Assembly (NCBI RefSeq): GCF_900100755.1 | Contig: NZ_FNCI01000003.1 | Location: forward strand, 62,001-126,000 | DNA length: 64,000 nucleotides | Direction: 5' to 3' | Source of the DNA: Onishia taeanensis | GTDB taxonomy: Bacteria; Pseudomonadota; Gammaproteobacteria; Pseudomonadales; Halomonadaceae | In this document: in pieces, positions 1 to 8,781 of the stretch | Layout of the letters: the number at the start of each line of letters is the position of its first letter | How positions within the stretch are numbered: position 1 is the stretch's first letter | Program-made: the position numbers and the translations under genes | Notes under the pieces: generated by a model | Seen by the model: the letters and a program-made list of their open reading frames with translations, nothing else | Database searches by the model: none | What the model was told of the DNA's origin: nothing

Positions 1-1077
1 TACCGTATTGGTATGGCACAGGCGGAGGATATTGCGTCAGTTCGAGACGCGGAAGTTCTATCAGGGCAGGTGGAAGATGTCGCGCCGAGACGTTGGCAAG
101 AGTTTGAGTCTAGAGCCCGCGACGTCATGGATGGCGTCATCTTTCCGGAAATACATACCGCTCTGGCCAGCAGTGATGTCGTGCTAATCAGCGGCGAAGG
201 CTGCATCTATGACTGTACCCGGCAAAGTCGCATGATCTACTTCATCGCCTATCTGGCAAAGCGCTTTTTAGGCAAGCCAACGGCGATAGTCAATCACAGT
301 ATCGTGATGAATGACCCGGTATTGCGGGAAATCGCCGACCATGTCTATCCGTTATTGGATGACGTCGTGTTTCGCGAGCCAGACTCGGCGCTGGCCTGTG
401 TCAGCGGGCTGGGCCGTGTCGCGTCTGATGCCGCCTACCTGTACCAACCGCAAGGCGATGAATGGTGGCCTCAGTCGGGATTGTCTCAGCAATCGCCCCA
501 GGGCGAGAACGAAGGCGAGATATTGCGCGGTGGCGACTTCGATCCACAGGTCCCTTATGCCTGTATCGGCGGAGGCTCGGTATATTTTCGCGGACTCAAG
601 CCGGGGTTCGATGCGGTACCCGGCTTCAGCAAACTATGTCGCGCGCTGCAGGCATGTGTCGGGCAGGTCATTCTTACCGCTTCGTCGGGCAAGGATCTAA
701 GCATCATGGAGCCCCTGGCCGAACGCCTCGAGCTGCCTTTGGCCGGTGTCAATTTGCCTATCCAAACGGCGGTCAATCTGGTGGGGAATGCCCAGGTGTA
801 TATTGGTGCCCGCTGGCATCCCAGCATCTTTGCACATAGCGGCGGTACACCGGTCATCGCTCTGAACCGGCATACCGTCAAAATGGATGCTTTCCTCAAG
901 CAGGTGGGCATGCAGCAGAGCGCTTTCGATCCATTCGCGATCGAGGATCAGCTTGATGATCTGATGGCAGAGGTCAAAGCTCACCTGCAGGCGGGAGAGG
1001 AGCTCAGAAGCCACTTGCGCAACGGTGCGCTTCGGCTTGCCGGTATGGCGCGTGAGAACGTGCACCTCCTGACCTAA
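1..1077 (+). CDS. Polysaccharide pyruvyl transferase-like protein (5' end outside window)
   Basis: The reading frame is open through the first base, and the first ATG (position 13) has no convincing ribosome binding site, so the gene probably begins upstream. The 354 visible residues look like the C-terminal two thirds of the polysaccharide pyruvyl transferase (CsaB-like, GT-B-like fold) family. They include the glycine-rich segment CIGGGSVYF and the late motif GARWHPSIFAHSGGTPVIAL, which resembles the nucleotide- or PEP-binding half of these enzymes. The family adds pyruvate ketals to surface sugars in the cytoplasm. It is followed in the same direction by sugar-modifying genes, which supports a polysaccharide role. 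The family call is moderately sure; the substrate is unknown. Confidence 0.6.
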   Translation, partial: YRIGMAQAEDIASVRDAEVLSGQVEDVAPRRWQEFESRARDVMDGVIFPEIHTALASSDVVLISGEGCIYDCTRQSRMIYFIAYLAKRFLGKPTAIVNHSIVMNDPVLREIADHVYPLLDDVVFREPDSALACVSGLGRVASDAAYLYQPQGDEWWPQSGLSQQSPQGENEGEILRGGDFDPQVPYACIGGGSVYFRGLKPGFDAVPGFSKLCRALQACVGQVILTASSGKDLSIMEPLAERLELPLAGVNLPIQTAVNLVGNAQVYIGARWHPSIFAHSGGTPVIALNRHTVKMDAFLKQVGMQQSAFDPFAIEDQLDDLMAEVKAHLQAGEELRSHLRNGALRLAGMARENVHLLT

Positions 1078-1142
1078 GTTCGTCGTGTCTATTCAATCTC
1101 TTGATACCCAACTCCTGCTCTTAAGTTAGAGGCGTACGCCCC

Positions 1143-2072
1143 ATGGTCACGCGTGTCGGCATGCTGGGAATGAGTGATGGTAACGGCCATCCGTTCTCTT
1201 TCTCTGCGATCATTAACGGTTACTCAGACAGTGGGATGCGGCATTCCGGCTGGCCAGGCATCTATGACTATGTGAGTCGTCGCCATGGGTCGGAATTCGG
1301 CGTCGGTGATCTTCGCGTCACCCATGCCTGGACGCAGCACGTAGAACAAACGGCGCTACTTTGCAGGGCCGCAAGTATTGCGCATGCCGTTTCATCACCT
1401 ACGGATATGTTGGGTGAAGTGGATGCGGTGGTTATTGCTAGAGACGATCACACCTCGCATCTCCCTCTGGCCAAGCCATTTCTGGAAGCCGGTATACCCG
1501 TATTTATCGATAAGCCTCTGACACTGGATATTGACGAGTTGCGCTGGTTTACGCCTTATCTGGAGAGTGGGTTGCTGATGTCCTGCTCAGGGATGCGCTA
1601 TGCAAAGGAACTGGATGCATGCAGAGCAGGGCAGGTCAATCACGGTGAGATCAGACTGGCGCGCGGAACCATCCTCAATGATTGGGAGCGCTATGGCATA
1701 CATCTTTTAGACGCCATCCTGCCGTTGATGTCATCTCGACCGATATCGGTTAGCGCCCTGCCAGGCCAACATGACTCTGTGGTCGTCTTACTGGAAGACG
1801 GTGTGCCTGTCCATATAGATGCCCTCGGACAAGTGCCAGCAATGTTTCGTATAGAAGTGATGGGCAGTCAGCATATCTCAAGCTTTGATATTACGGACAA
1901 CTTCTCAATGTTCCGCCGCACGCTCTGGGCTTTCTGGCGACAAGTCGTCGAAGGACGGCCGACAATTGCGACGACAGAGACTCTCGATGTCATTCGTACA
2001 CTGATCGCTGGAAAAATGGCGCTACAGAACCGAAAGGAGGTGTCACTCGATGGACTCGGCGACCTTTTATGA
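1143..2072 (+). CDS. Gfo/Idh/MocA family oxidoreductase
   Basis: A 309-residue NAD(P)-dependent oxidoreductase-like protein. The N-terminal Rossmann part starts at VGMLGMSDGNG. The segment VDAVVIARDDHTSHLPLA followed by a conserved FIDKPLTLD (the EKP-type lysine of the family) is diagnostic of Gfo/Idh/MocA enzymes. These usually oxidise or reduce hydroxyls of nucleotide sugars or free sugars. The stop lies 23 bases inside the next gene (SDR), and the Shine-Dalgarno AAAGGAGG of that gene sits within this coding sequence, so the two are translationally coupled. Similar pairs occur in nonulosonic acid (legionaminic-type) loci. The exact substrate cannot be read from sequence. Confidence 0.75.
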   Translation: MVTRVGMLGMSDGNGHPFSFSAIINGYSDSGMRHSGWPGIYDYVSRRHGSEFGVGDLRVTHAWTQHVEQTALLCRAASIAHAVSSPTDMLGEVDAVVIARDDHTSHLPLAKPFLEAGIPVFIDKPLTLDIDELRWFTPYLESGLLMSCSGMRYAKELDACRAGQVNHGEIRLARGTILNDWERYGIHLLDAILPLMSSRPISVSALPGQHDSVVVLLEDGVPVHIDALGQVPAMFRIEVMGSQHISSFDITDNFSMFRRTLWAFWRQVVEGRPTIATTETLDVIRTLIAGKMALQNRKEVSLDGLGDLL

Positions 2073-2877
2073 CCTGTTCGATCTCAAGGGGCGCGTCGCA
2101 ATCGTGACCGGAGGGCTCGGCATTCTGGGGCGCAACTTCTGTCAGGCGCTGGCCGAATTTGGTGCCAATGTCGTGGTGGCTGACCTGGATGGCGCTTCCG
2201 CGAAGCGCTATGCAGCGGATCTTGAGCGGGACACGGGCGTGCGTTGTATCGGACTGCCTTGTGATGTCAGTGACGAGGGATCGGTGGAGGTACTAGTCAC
2301 TAGCACCATCGAGCACTTCGGTGCCATTGACATTCTGCACAATAATGCGGCCAGTAAGTCCGATGATCTTGATGCCTTTTTCACGCCGGTAGAAGAATAC
2401 AGCCTGGCGGAGTGGAGAAAGATCATGGCCGTCAATCTGGACGGCGTATTTCTGGTGTCGCGTAGTGTGGGGCGCCGCATGATTGAGCAGGGTAGGGGAG
2501 GAAGTATCATCCATACTGGCTCTATTTATGGCGAGTTAGGGTGCGATCCTCGCATTTATGAAGGATCTGAATACTTAGGCGTTGCCATTAACACGCCACC
2601 TGTCTATGCCGCCTCCAAGGCAGGTGTGTCCGGGCTTGCAAGGTATCTTGCCACTAACTGGGCGCCGCACGGTATTCGGGTCAATACCCTGATTCCTGGT
2701 GGAGTCCAAAGCGGTCAGAACGCCGCATTCGTTGATCGTTACTCCCAGCGAGTGCCACTGGCAAGGATGGGGCAGCCCGTCGACCTAGTGGGAGCCCTTA
2801 TCTTCCTGGCCTCAGACGCTTCGCGATACGTGACTGGTCAGTGCCTGTATGTCGATGGCGGGCTCAGCGCCTGGTAG
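2050..2877 (+). CDS. Short-chain dehydrogenase/reductase, PtmA-like
   Basis: A 275-residue classical SDR. The cofactor motif is TGGLGILG near residue 20, followed by the NNAAS motif and the catalytic YAASK (Tyr and Lys four apart). The C-terminal end YVTGQCLYVDGG is typical of the family. The overall look, with an N-terminal FDLKGRVAIVTGG and a long loop before the active site (IYGELGCDPRIYEG), resembles PtmA-type SDRs found with flagellin or legionaminic acid modification genes. Translation starts inside the preceding oxidoreductase with a near-perfect AAAGGAGGT about 8 bases upstream. It probably acts on a sugar or nucleotide sugar in the cytoplasm. Confidence 0.8.
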   Translation: MDSATFYDLFDLKGRVAIVTGGLGILGRNFCQALAEFGANVVVADLDGASAKRYAADLERDTGVRCIGLPCDVSDEGSVEVLVTSTIEHFGAIDILHNNAASKSDDLDAFFTPVEEYSLAEWRKIMAVNLDGVFLVSRSVGRRMIEQGRGGSIIHTGSIYGELGCDPRIYEGSEYLGVAINTPPVYAASKAGVSGLARYLATNWAPHGIRVNTLIPGGVQSGQNAAFVDRYSQRVPLARMGQPVDLVGALIFLASDASRYVTGQCLYVDGGLSAW

Positions 2878-2924
2878 CCCGCAGAACATTTCGATAAGAA
2901 GACAATGACTAGGTAGCGACGATA

Positions 2925-3920
2925 ATGGCCAATAATCTCACCATCGTGATGTATCACTATGTCCGCCCCTTGAAAGGGTCCCGCTATCCTGAGCTCAAGG
3001 CCCTGGAGCTGGACAAATTTCGCGGCCAGCTTGATTTTATACAGCATCACTACACCGCAGTGACGATGGAAGACGTCATCGCTGCGAGCCGGGACGAGGC
3101 CAGGCTACCTGAGCAAGCCATCCTGCTGACCTTTGATGATGGCTATCGGGATCACTACGAGCATGTCTTGCCGCTTCTGTTGGAGCGAGGCATGCAAGGA
3201 AGTTTCTTTCCCCCCGCTTGTGCGGTAAGGGAAGGGCGAGTGTTAGACGTCAACAAGATTCACTTCACCCTTGCCAGTGGCACCAATCCACAGCGGTTGA
3301 TCGACGAGATCTTTGCCGAAATGGATGCTCACCGAAAACAATATGGTTTGCTCAGTAATGCGGAATACTTTGCGACCTTTTCGAGGGAAAGTCGCTATGA
3401 CAGTGCCAAGGTGACCTTCATCAAGCGCATCCTGCAAAAAGGGCTGCCGGCGGCGATGCGAGGGCCATTAATTGACCGGCTTTTTCGACAATTCGTTACC
3501 CAAGATGAGCGCGACTTTGCGGCCGAACTGTACATGACCGATACCGAGCTTCGAGACCTGCTTGATGCCGGCATGTACATTGGCAGTCATGGTGATCAGC
3601 ATCTTTGGCTGAATACACTTAGTGGCGAAGAACAGCTACGCGAAGTCGAAACCAGTCTGGCATTCATGGCGGATCTTGGTGTATCGCAACAGGATTGGGT
3701 CATGTGTTACCCCTATGGCGGCTATAACGATGCTCTGCTATCGCTATTGCGCAAAAAGGGCTGTGCATTGGGGCTGACGGTTGATGTCGGTGTGGCAGAT
3801 CTGGCGATAACGGACCCTCTATGCCTGCCCAGGTTGGATACGAACGACTTGCCCAGTTCGCTTGATGTTTATTCCGTTGATAGTGAGCCGGCCAGCGATG
3901 GCCATCAACTCGAGGCGTAA
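2925..3920 (+). CDS. Polysaccharide deacetylase (NodB domain, CE4)
   Basis: A 331-residue carbohydrate esterase family 4-like protein. It has the early YHYVRP segment of this subgroup, the NodB motif 1 LTFDDGYRDHY near residue 67 (catalytic and metal Asp), and the metal-binding motif 2 as SHGDQH near residue 222. A later CYPYGGYND corresponds to the motif 3 arginine/tyrosine region. No signal peptide is evident, so it may act on a cytoplasmic or lipid-linked sugar rather than in the periplasm. It sits 47 bases after the SDR in the same direction. The likely role is removing an N-acyl group from a sugar precursor. Confidence 0.8.
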   Translation: MANNLTIVMYHYVRPLKGSRYPELKALELDKFRGQLDFIQHHYTAVTMEDVIAASRDEARLPEQAILLTFDDGYRDHYEHVLPLLLERGMQGSFFPPACAVREGRVLDVNKIHFTLASGTNPQRLIDEIFAEMDAHRKQYGLLSNAEYFATFSRESRYDSAKVTFIKRILQKGLPAAMRGPLIDRLFRQFVTQDERDFAAELYMTDTELRDLLDAGMYIGSHGDQHLWLNTLSGEEQLREVETSLAFMADLGVSQQDWVMCYPYGGYNDALLSLLRKKGCALGLTVDVGVADLAITDPLCLPRLDTNDLPSSLDVYSVDSEPASDGHQLEA

Positions 3921-3951
3921 CCTCATATGAGTCGTCGTAACAGGACTTGCC

Positions 3952-5241
3952 ATGACTGACATGATGAAACTGCTAGCCGATCTGACGCCGCTCAACCGCG
4001 TGGTGTGCTCTAGCGACTTTGACGATACCATTCGCTACATGCAGGACATTCTGCCATTTCGGGAACATACCTATTCTGCTGATAATCACTATAATGGTTG
4101 GGTGATTCCCAATAAATGGGATATCAAAGCCGCTAGGATTGATTATCAGGGAAAAACGATCTACGAGAGCGGACATCCGTTGGCCGTCATGGCCCTCTCC
4201 ACTTCTTTTAGAGGCACCGTGGATCGCGAGGAACTGCGGTGTCATCTCCACTACGACCATCGTTACCCTGACGCTGTCCCTTTCCACTTCCGTCAGCTCT
4301 TTCGTAGTTGGCAGCGAGACTGGGGTTTTTGTGTGCCAAAAACCTTCTACGACGGCCTTCAGGAAGGCGACTACGATGTTCTGATCGAGACTGAAGAGGC
4401 GCCGGGAACGCTGCGGGTGATAGATTACACCCTCGAGGGGAAGTCCCCCGAAACGATCATTTTTGCTGCTAATTTGGATCACCCTGGTGTAGCCAACGAC
4501 GGCCTATCCGGTGTGGCGGTGGGTGTGGCCCTGTTCGAGGCATTGCGCCGACGCCAGGAAAAGACCAACTTCAGCTACCGACTGGTACTGGCACCGGGCA
4601 TCATCGGCAATGAATATTATCTGGGCCACCTGACGAGTGCCGAGAAAGAGCACTTGCTAGAAGGGGTAATGCTGGAAATGCTAGGTTCACCTACCGAGCT
4701 GGCCCTTCAGCATTCCCGTCATCGCGAGTCCAATATAGAGTTAGCTGTAGTCGACTCGCTAGTAGAGAATGATTGTGAACACCATACCGGCGAATTTGAA
4801 AGCGAATTACTTAACGATGAGTATATCTGGGAAGCCTATGGCATTCCCATGGCATCATTATCACGCTTTCCGTATCCCGAATATCACACCGATCACGATA
4901 ACCTGGACTTAATGCGACCCGAAAGGTTGGAAGAAGCCGTAAAGGTGCTGCTGGATGCTGTCGAGACGTTAGAGTCAAGTCCCATCATCCGCAAGCGTTT
5001 CTCAGGTAACATCTGCTTGTCCAATCCCAAATATGATCTATACATCGACCCTGGACAGGCCGCCTTTGGCGATATGCCTGATGAACAGCGCCGTCGCATG
5101 CGATTACTAATGGACACCATTCCGACCCTCAATCGGCCTACGAGTATCAATATACTGGCTGAGCGTGTTGGCCTGCCACTACTGATGGTCGAGAACTATC
5201 TGAAAAAATGGGTCGCTCATGGCCTGCTGGAAATGACTTGA
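3952..5241 (+). CDS. DUF4910 aminopeptidase-like protein with C-terminal winged helix
   Basis: A 429-residue protein of the DUF4910/DUF2172 group, which has an M28-like zinc peptidase fold. Candidate metal-binding segments are NLDHPGVANDGLSG near residue 180 (His, then Asp) and YHTDHDNLDLM near residue 308. The C-terminal 45 residues (SINILAERVGLPLLMVENYL) look like a small winged-helix domain. Family members recur in surface-polysaccharide and nonulosonate loci, but their biochemical role is not established. It may hydrolyse an amide on a sugar or a peptide-like substituent. It lies 31 bases after the deacetylase. The family call is fairly sure; the function is unknown. Confidence 0.7.
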   Translation: MTDMMKLLADLTPLNRVVCSSDFDDTIRYMQDILPFREHTYSADNHYNGWVIPNKWDIKAARIDYQGKTIYESGHPLAVMALSTSFRGTVDREELRCHLHYDHRYPDAVPFHFRQLFRSWQRDWGFCVPKTFYDGLQEGDYDVLIETEEAPGTLRVIDYTLEGKSPETIIFAANLDHPGVANDGLSGVAVGVALFEALRRRQEKTNFSYRLVLAPGIIGNEYYLGHLTSAEKEHLLEGVMLEMLGSPTELALQHSRHRESNIELAVVDSLVENDCEHHTGEFESELLNDEYIWEAYGIPMASLSRFPYPEYHTDHDNLDLMRPERLEEAVKVLLDAVETLESSPIIRKRFSGNICLSNPKYDLYIDPGQAAFGDMPDEQRRRMRLLMDTIPTLNRPTSINILAERVGLPLLMVENYLKKWVAHGLLEMT

Positions 5242-5339
5242 TTTTTTATCTGGCCTAGAAAGTGAGTTGTTTGAAAGTTTTTTCTCTGAAGTACCTGCCC
5301 TTCTTTTAAAGACGTTCTACCCTACCTTGGGTGAGTAAA

Positions 5340-7145
5340 ATGTTGAAAAGTATAAAAGAACTGTATTCGTTGTTAAATAAGGAGCAGCGATCTAAACTCC
5401 TCGTTATGCAGTTGCTGGTTGTTTTTATGTCTTTCTCTGAGTTGGCAGGTGTTGTCTCTGTTGGACCCTTTATGGCCCTGGTCGGCGATATGAGCCGGCT
5501 CGAAGGTGATTCCCTGTGGGCTGAAATCTATCGCGTCAGCGGAGCCTCTTCACCTAATGATTTTATCTTCTGGTTTGGTGTTGGCGTGTTGTTGCTTTTA
5601 AGTATTACCACGCTAATATCTATATTTGCTACCTGGCAACTAGAAATGTTCGGTCACCGCGTCGGGGCGGAGCTTTCTAGCCGCTTGTTTAAACACTATA
5701 TGTATCAGCCTTGGCTATTCCACGCTAATGGCAGTAGCAGTCAACTTTCAAAACAAATAGCTCAAGAATGCCAGCGTGTTACCGTTTCTGTGATAATCCC
5801 TCTAATGAACATGAATGCCAAGGTTGTGATGGCAAGCCTGATGGCGACGGCACTGTTCCTTTATGACCCGCTAGTCGCAATAGTTGGCTTGTTGATTTTC
5901 ATGATCGCTTATCTGCTTCTCTACCGTACAGTGCGCAGTCGGCTGATCAGAAATGGGACGACGGTTTCACAAACCCAGGCGCTACGGTTCAAGTTGATGG
6001 CGGAGGGGTTTGGCGGCATCAAAGATGCACTCTTGCTTGGGCGGCAGCGCGTGTTTACCGAACGCTTCGAACACGTGAGCCAACGGTTTGCCGATGCACA
6101 GGGTACTACCTTGGCAATGAGCCAGGTACCGCGCTTTGCCATGGAGCTAGTGGCATTTGGTGCTGTGATATTCCTAGTACTTTATCTGCTGGCTGCTCAT
6201 CAAGGTAACTTGGGCACCATTCTGCCAGTGCTCTCCGTCTATGCCCTGGCTGGCGTCAAGCTTCTTCCGGCCTTCCAGCAAATATACTCCAGCGTGTCTC
6301 GGGTGCGAGGTAACCTGGCCGCATTCGAGTCAATGCGTGATGACCTTCACGCCAGTGCGATTAGCAGTGTTGATCAGGCTTTAGCGGATCCCGAGAAAGC
6401 TGGTCGTTGGGTACCTCAGCAGTCCATCGAATTTCGCGACGTCCACTTTACGTATCCTGGCAAACAAACGCCTGCCGTGGCTGGATTATCACTTAAGATC
6501 ACCGCTAACCAAGTCATCGGTCTTGTTGGAGCCTCTGGTTCTGGGAAGTCGACAGCCATCGATCTCCTGCTAGGGTTGATCGACCCGGTAAGCGGCCAGG
6601 TACTCATCGATGGCGAACCTCTGACCGCGATGAATAGACGGGCCTGGCAGAACAGTCTTGGCCTGGTGCCACAGAGTATTTTTCTCTCTGATACCAGCAT
6701 TCGCGAGAACATTGCGTTTGGTCTACCGCCTGCTGACATCGATGACGCTCGCGTGGAACGGGCGGCGAGTCTGGCGAATCTCGATGATCTGATATCGGAG
6801 CTTCCTGAGGGGCTAGAGACCGATGTGGGTGAGCGCGGGGTCCAGCTTTCTGGTGGACAGCGCCAGAGGATCGGTATCGCCCGTGCCTTGTATCACGATG
6901 CTGACGTGCTCGTACTGGATGAGGCCACCAGTGCTTTGGATGGTATCACTGAGCAGTTGGTGATGGATGCGATCCATGAGTTCTCAGGCACCAAGACGAT
7001 CGTTCTCATAGCTCATCGCCTCGCGACTGTGAAGCAGTGTGACTGTATCTATCTGATGAAAGATGGACGAGTTATTGATCAAGGCCGATTTGAGGACCTG
7101 GTCATTCGTAACGATACTTTCAAGCGGATGGCAGAGCGGGCCTGA
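5340..7145 (+). CDS. ABC transporter permease/ATPase, PglK/MsbA-type flippase
   Basis: A half-size ABC exporter of about 601 residues: an N-terminal six-helix membrane domain (roughly 20-320) and a C-terminal ATPase. The Walker A GASGSGKS lies near residue 396, the signature [10 protein letters not shown] near 508, and Walker B is VLVLDEATSAL. The N-terminus (FMSFSELAGVVSVGPFMALV) resembles PglK, which flips undecaprenyl-linked oligosaccharide. A GTG start 9 bases upstream is possible, but the ATG at 5340 has the better Shine-Dalgarno (GGGTGA). No Wzx flippase is visible in the window, so this is the best candidate translocase for the lipid-linked repeat unit. Confidence 0.85.
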   Translation: MLKSIKELYSLLNKEQRSKLLVMQLLVVFMSFSELAGVVSVGPFMALVGDMSRLEGDSLWAEIYRVSGASSPNDFIFWFGVGVLLLLSITTLISIFATWQLEMFGHRVGAELSSRLFKHYMYQPWLFHANGSSSQLSKQIAQECQRVTVSVIIPLMNMNAKVVMASLMATALFLYDPLVAIVGLLIFMIAYLLLYRTVRSRLIRNGTTVSQTQALRFKLMAEGFGGIKDALLLGRQRVFTERFEHVSQRFADAQGTTLAMSQVPRFAMELVAFGAVIFLVLYLLAAHQGNLGTILPVLSVYALAGVKLLPAFQQIYSSVSRVRGNLAAFESMRDDLHASAISSVDQALADPEKAGRWVPQQSIEFRDVHFTYPGKQTPAVAGLSLKITANQVIGLVGASGSGKSTAIDLLLGLIDPVSGQVLIDGEPLTAMNRRAWQNSLGLVPQSIFLSDTSIRENIAFGLPPADIDDARVERAASLANLDDLISELPEGLETDVGERGVQLSGGQRQRIGIARALYHDADVLVLDEATSALDGITEQLVMDAIHEFSGTKTIVLIAHRLATVKQCDCIYLMKDGRVIDQGRFEDLVIRNDTFKRMAERA

Positions 7146-7253
7146 TTCATCTCAAAATTATCAATGATCATTGAGCTGCGCCAGTAGGCGATGTTGGCTT
7201 GTGATAAAGATTAATAAAAAAGAGAAGTTTTCCGCAGCTGGGAGTCTTTTAGA

Positions 7254-8684
7254 ATGAAAAATGTTTTCTTTCTCTTGTCGGTGAGTGAGCCTTTCTTTTC
7301 TGACTGTATGAGGTTGTTCAAGAAGGATGCGCGTAGCAAGGATGTGCACCTGTCTTGTTTCTCATATTGCAACAAGGGTGATAACGACTTATCTGTTTTT
7401 GATTATGCCGTTTATTTTAAGGATGTTCTTGATTCCAGAAAAGGCTTCAGTGTTAAAGAGTGTCTCCAGCAAGCGAAGCGGATGGAAGAGGAGTATCAAT
7501 TCGTCTTGTCAGATTTGATTCATGCGGAGCGTAATTTTGATCGCTTTGGTAAGCAGGATGCATTCCGTACTGCTGTCGTAATGGCGTTGAAGATAGAGGA
7601 GGTTCATTCATTAAAACCGATTGAGATGGTGGTGTCAGAAGGGCTGGATGATTTTTTAAGTATGTTTTTATACTTCTTCTCAAAAAAGAATGGTGTGCCT
7701 TTCAGATATCCCGTTCGTAGTAGAATCGGTACCGGCTTATATCTTTCCGATGGCCCAGATGGCCATGTCGTCAAGAAGAGCTTAAATAAAAAAGCCAAGT
7801 CCATGTCTGAAGCCGAGGCGTATATAGAAAATTACTTGGAAGAAAAGGTTCAGCCATCATATATGGTTGCAAATAGACGCTTTTTTAAGGTGGCTAGTAA
7901 GCAAGATATCCTAACTTTTGGGAAGATGTTGGTGCTGAAGGATAGAAATACAACCTTTCACGCATACCAGAACCCTTCTAACGCCTTGATGAAAAGAGTG
8001 CTTCGGATAATCAATGCTTCAAGATACGCTTCATGCTTGAGTAAGAATGAGGCTGACCTTGAGGCTTTGTCAGATATGGGGTTGAAGTATTTTATTTATC
8101 CGCTGCATTTTCATCCAGAAGCATCAACCCTTATAAAGGGGCGTTGGATAAATAACCAGCTTCAGATTATAGAATTCATCTCAAAGTCATTGCCTTCTGA
8201 CTGTGTGTTGCTTGTAAAAGAACATAAGGTATCTATAGGAAGAAGGCAGAGAAGTTTTTATAATGAAGTTGTCAAGCACCATAATGTGATGCTGGTCAGT
8301 CATAAGTTAAATCCCCACGACCTAATCAAGCGATCATGTGGTGTGGTGACTATCTCCTCTAGCATGGGGTTAGAGGCAATATTTCATGATAAAGCGGTTA
8401 TATGTTTCGGTGATGTTTTTTACAACCGCATAAGCGGCGTAGTGAATGCAAGAAATATCGCCAAGATGAATGATTATGTATTAAAAGCCTTGGGTTTTAA
8501 AGGCTATTCAAAAGATGAGGTTAGATTTCTTATACACGAAATAATAACATCCTCGGCTTTCCCCGATAAAGACTTTAGCCCACATAAATATGCTGAAGAA
8601 CACTGTGAGGTCTTCCTGGATTTGCTCTCAGAAGATATTGACTCTGTCATCAGCGGGGAAGCGTTAAGAGAAGAAGTAGCATAG
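7254..8684 (+). CDS. Capsule-synthesis-like protein (putative glycosyltransferase)
   Basis: A 476-residue cytoplasmic-looking protein without a clear family assignment. The C-terminal half shows features of capsule polysaccharide synthesis (KpsC/KpsS-like, GT-B-like) proteins: a segment on reading distances (LIKGRWINNQLQIIEFI), then VLLVKEHKVSIGRRQ, then SCGVVTISSSMGLEAIFHDK followed by AVICFGDVFYN. This corresponds to the conserved 'TISSS.G.EA...K..I..G...Y' pattern near residue 365. The DNA is AT-rich with many AAA/ATA codons, unlike the GC-rich flanks, which suggests transfer. A GGGAGT precedes the ATG. It probably transfers a sugar in capsule assembly, but this is an inference. Confidence 0.5.
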   Translation: MKNVFFLLSVSEPFFSDCMRLFKKDARSKDVHLSCFSYCNKGDNDLSVFDYAVYFKDVLDSRKGFSVKECLQQAKRMEEEYQFVLSDLIHAERNFDRFGKQDAFRTAVVMALKIEEVHSLKPIEMVVSEGLDDFLSMFLYFFSKKNGVPFRYPVRSRIGTGLYLSDGPDGHVVKKSLNKKAKSMSEAEAYIENYLEEKVQPSYMVANRRFFKVASKQDILTFGKMLVLKDRNTTFHAYQNPSNALMKRVLRIINASRYASCLSKNEADLEALSDMGLKYFIYPLHFHPEASTLIKGRWINNQLQIIEFISKSLPSDCVLLVKEHKVSIGRRQRSFYNEVVKHHNVMLVSHKLNPHDLIKRSCGVVTISSSMGLEAIFHDKAVICFGDVFYNRISGVVNARNIAKMNDYVLKALGFKGYSKDEVRFLIHEIITSSAFPDKDFSPHKYAEEHCEVFLDLLSEDIDSVISGEALREEVA

Positions 8685-8715
8685 CCGACATCATGTAGTG
8701 ACTTCTCCTGGTGCA

Positions 8716-8738
8716 GGCCAATCTTTCTGGCCGTTTTT
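8716..8738 (+). terminator. Weak intrinsic terminator or attenuator
   Basis: A short hairpin GGCCA-ATCTTTC-TGGCC is followed by GTTTTT. It lies between the capsule-synthesis-like gene and the AsnB-like gene. The stem is only 5 bp, so partial attenuation within the operon is more likely than full termination. Confidence 0.35.
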
Positions 8739-8781
8739 CGTAGTTAGTTCCATGTCGATTATTTTTCGACAGGAGATATAA

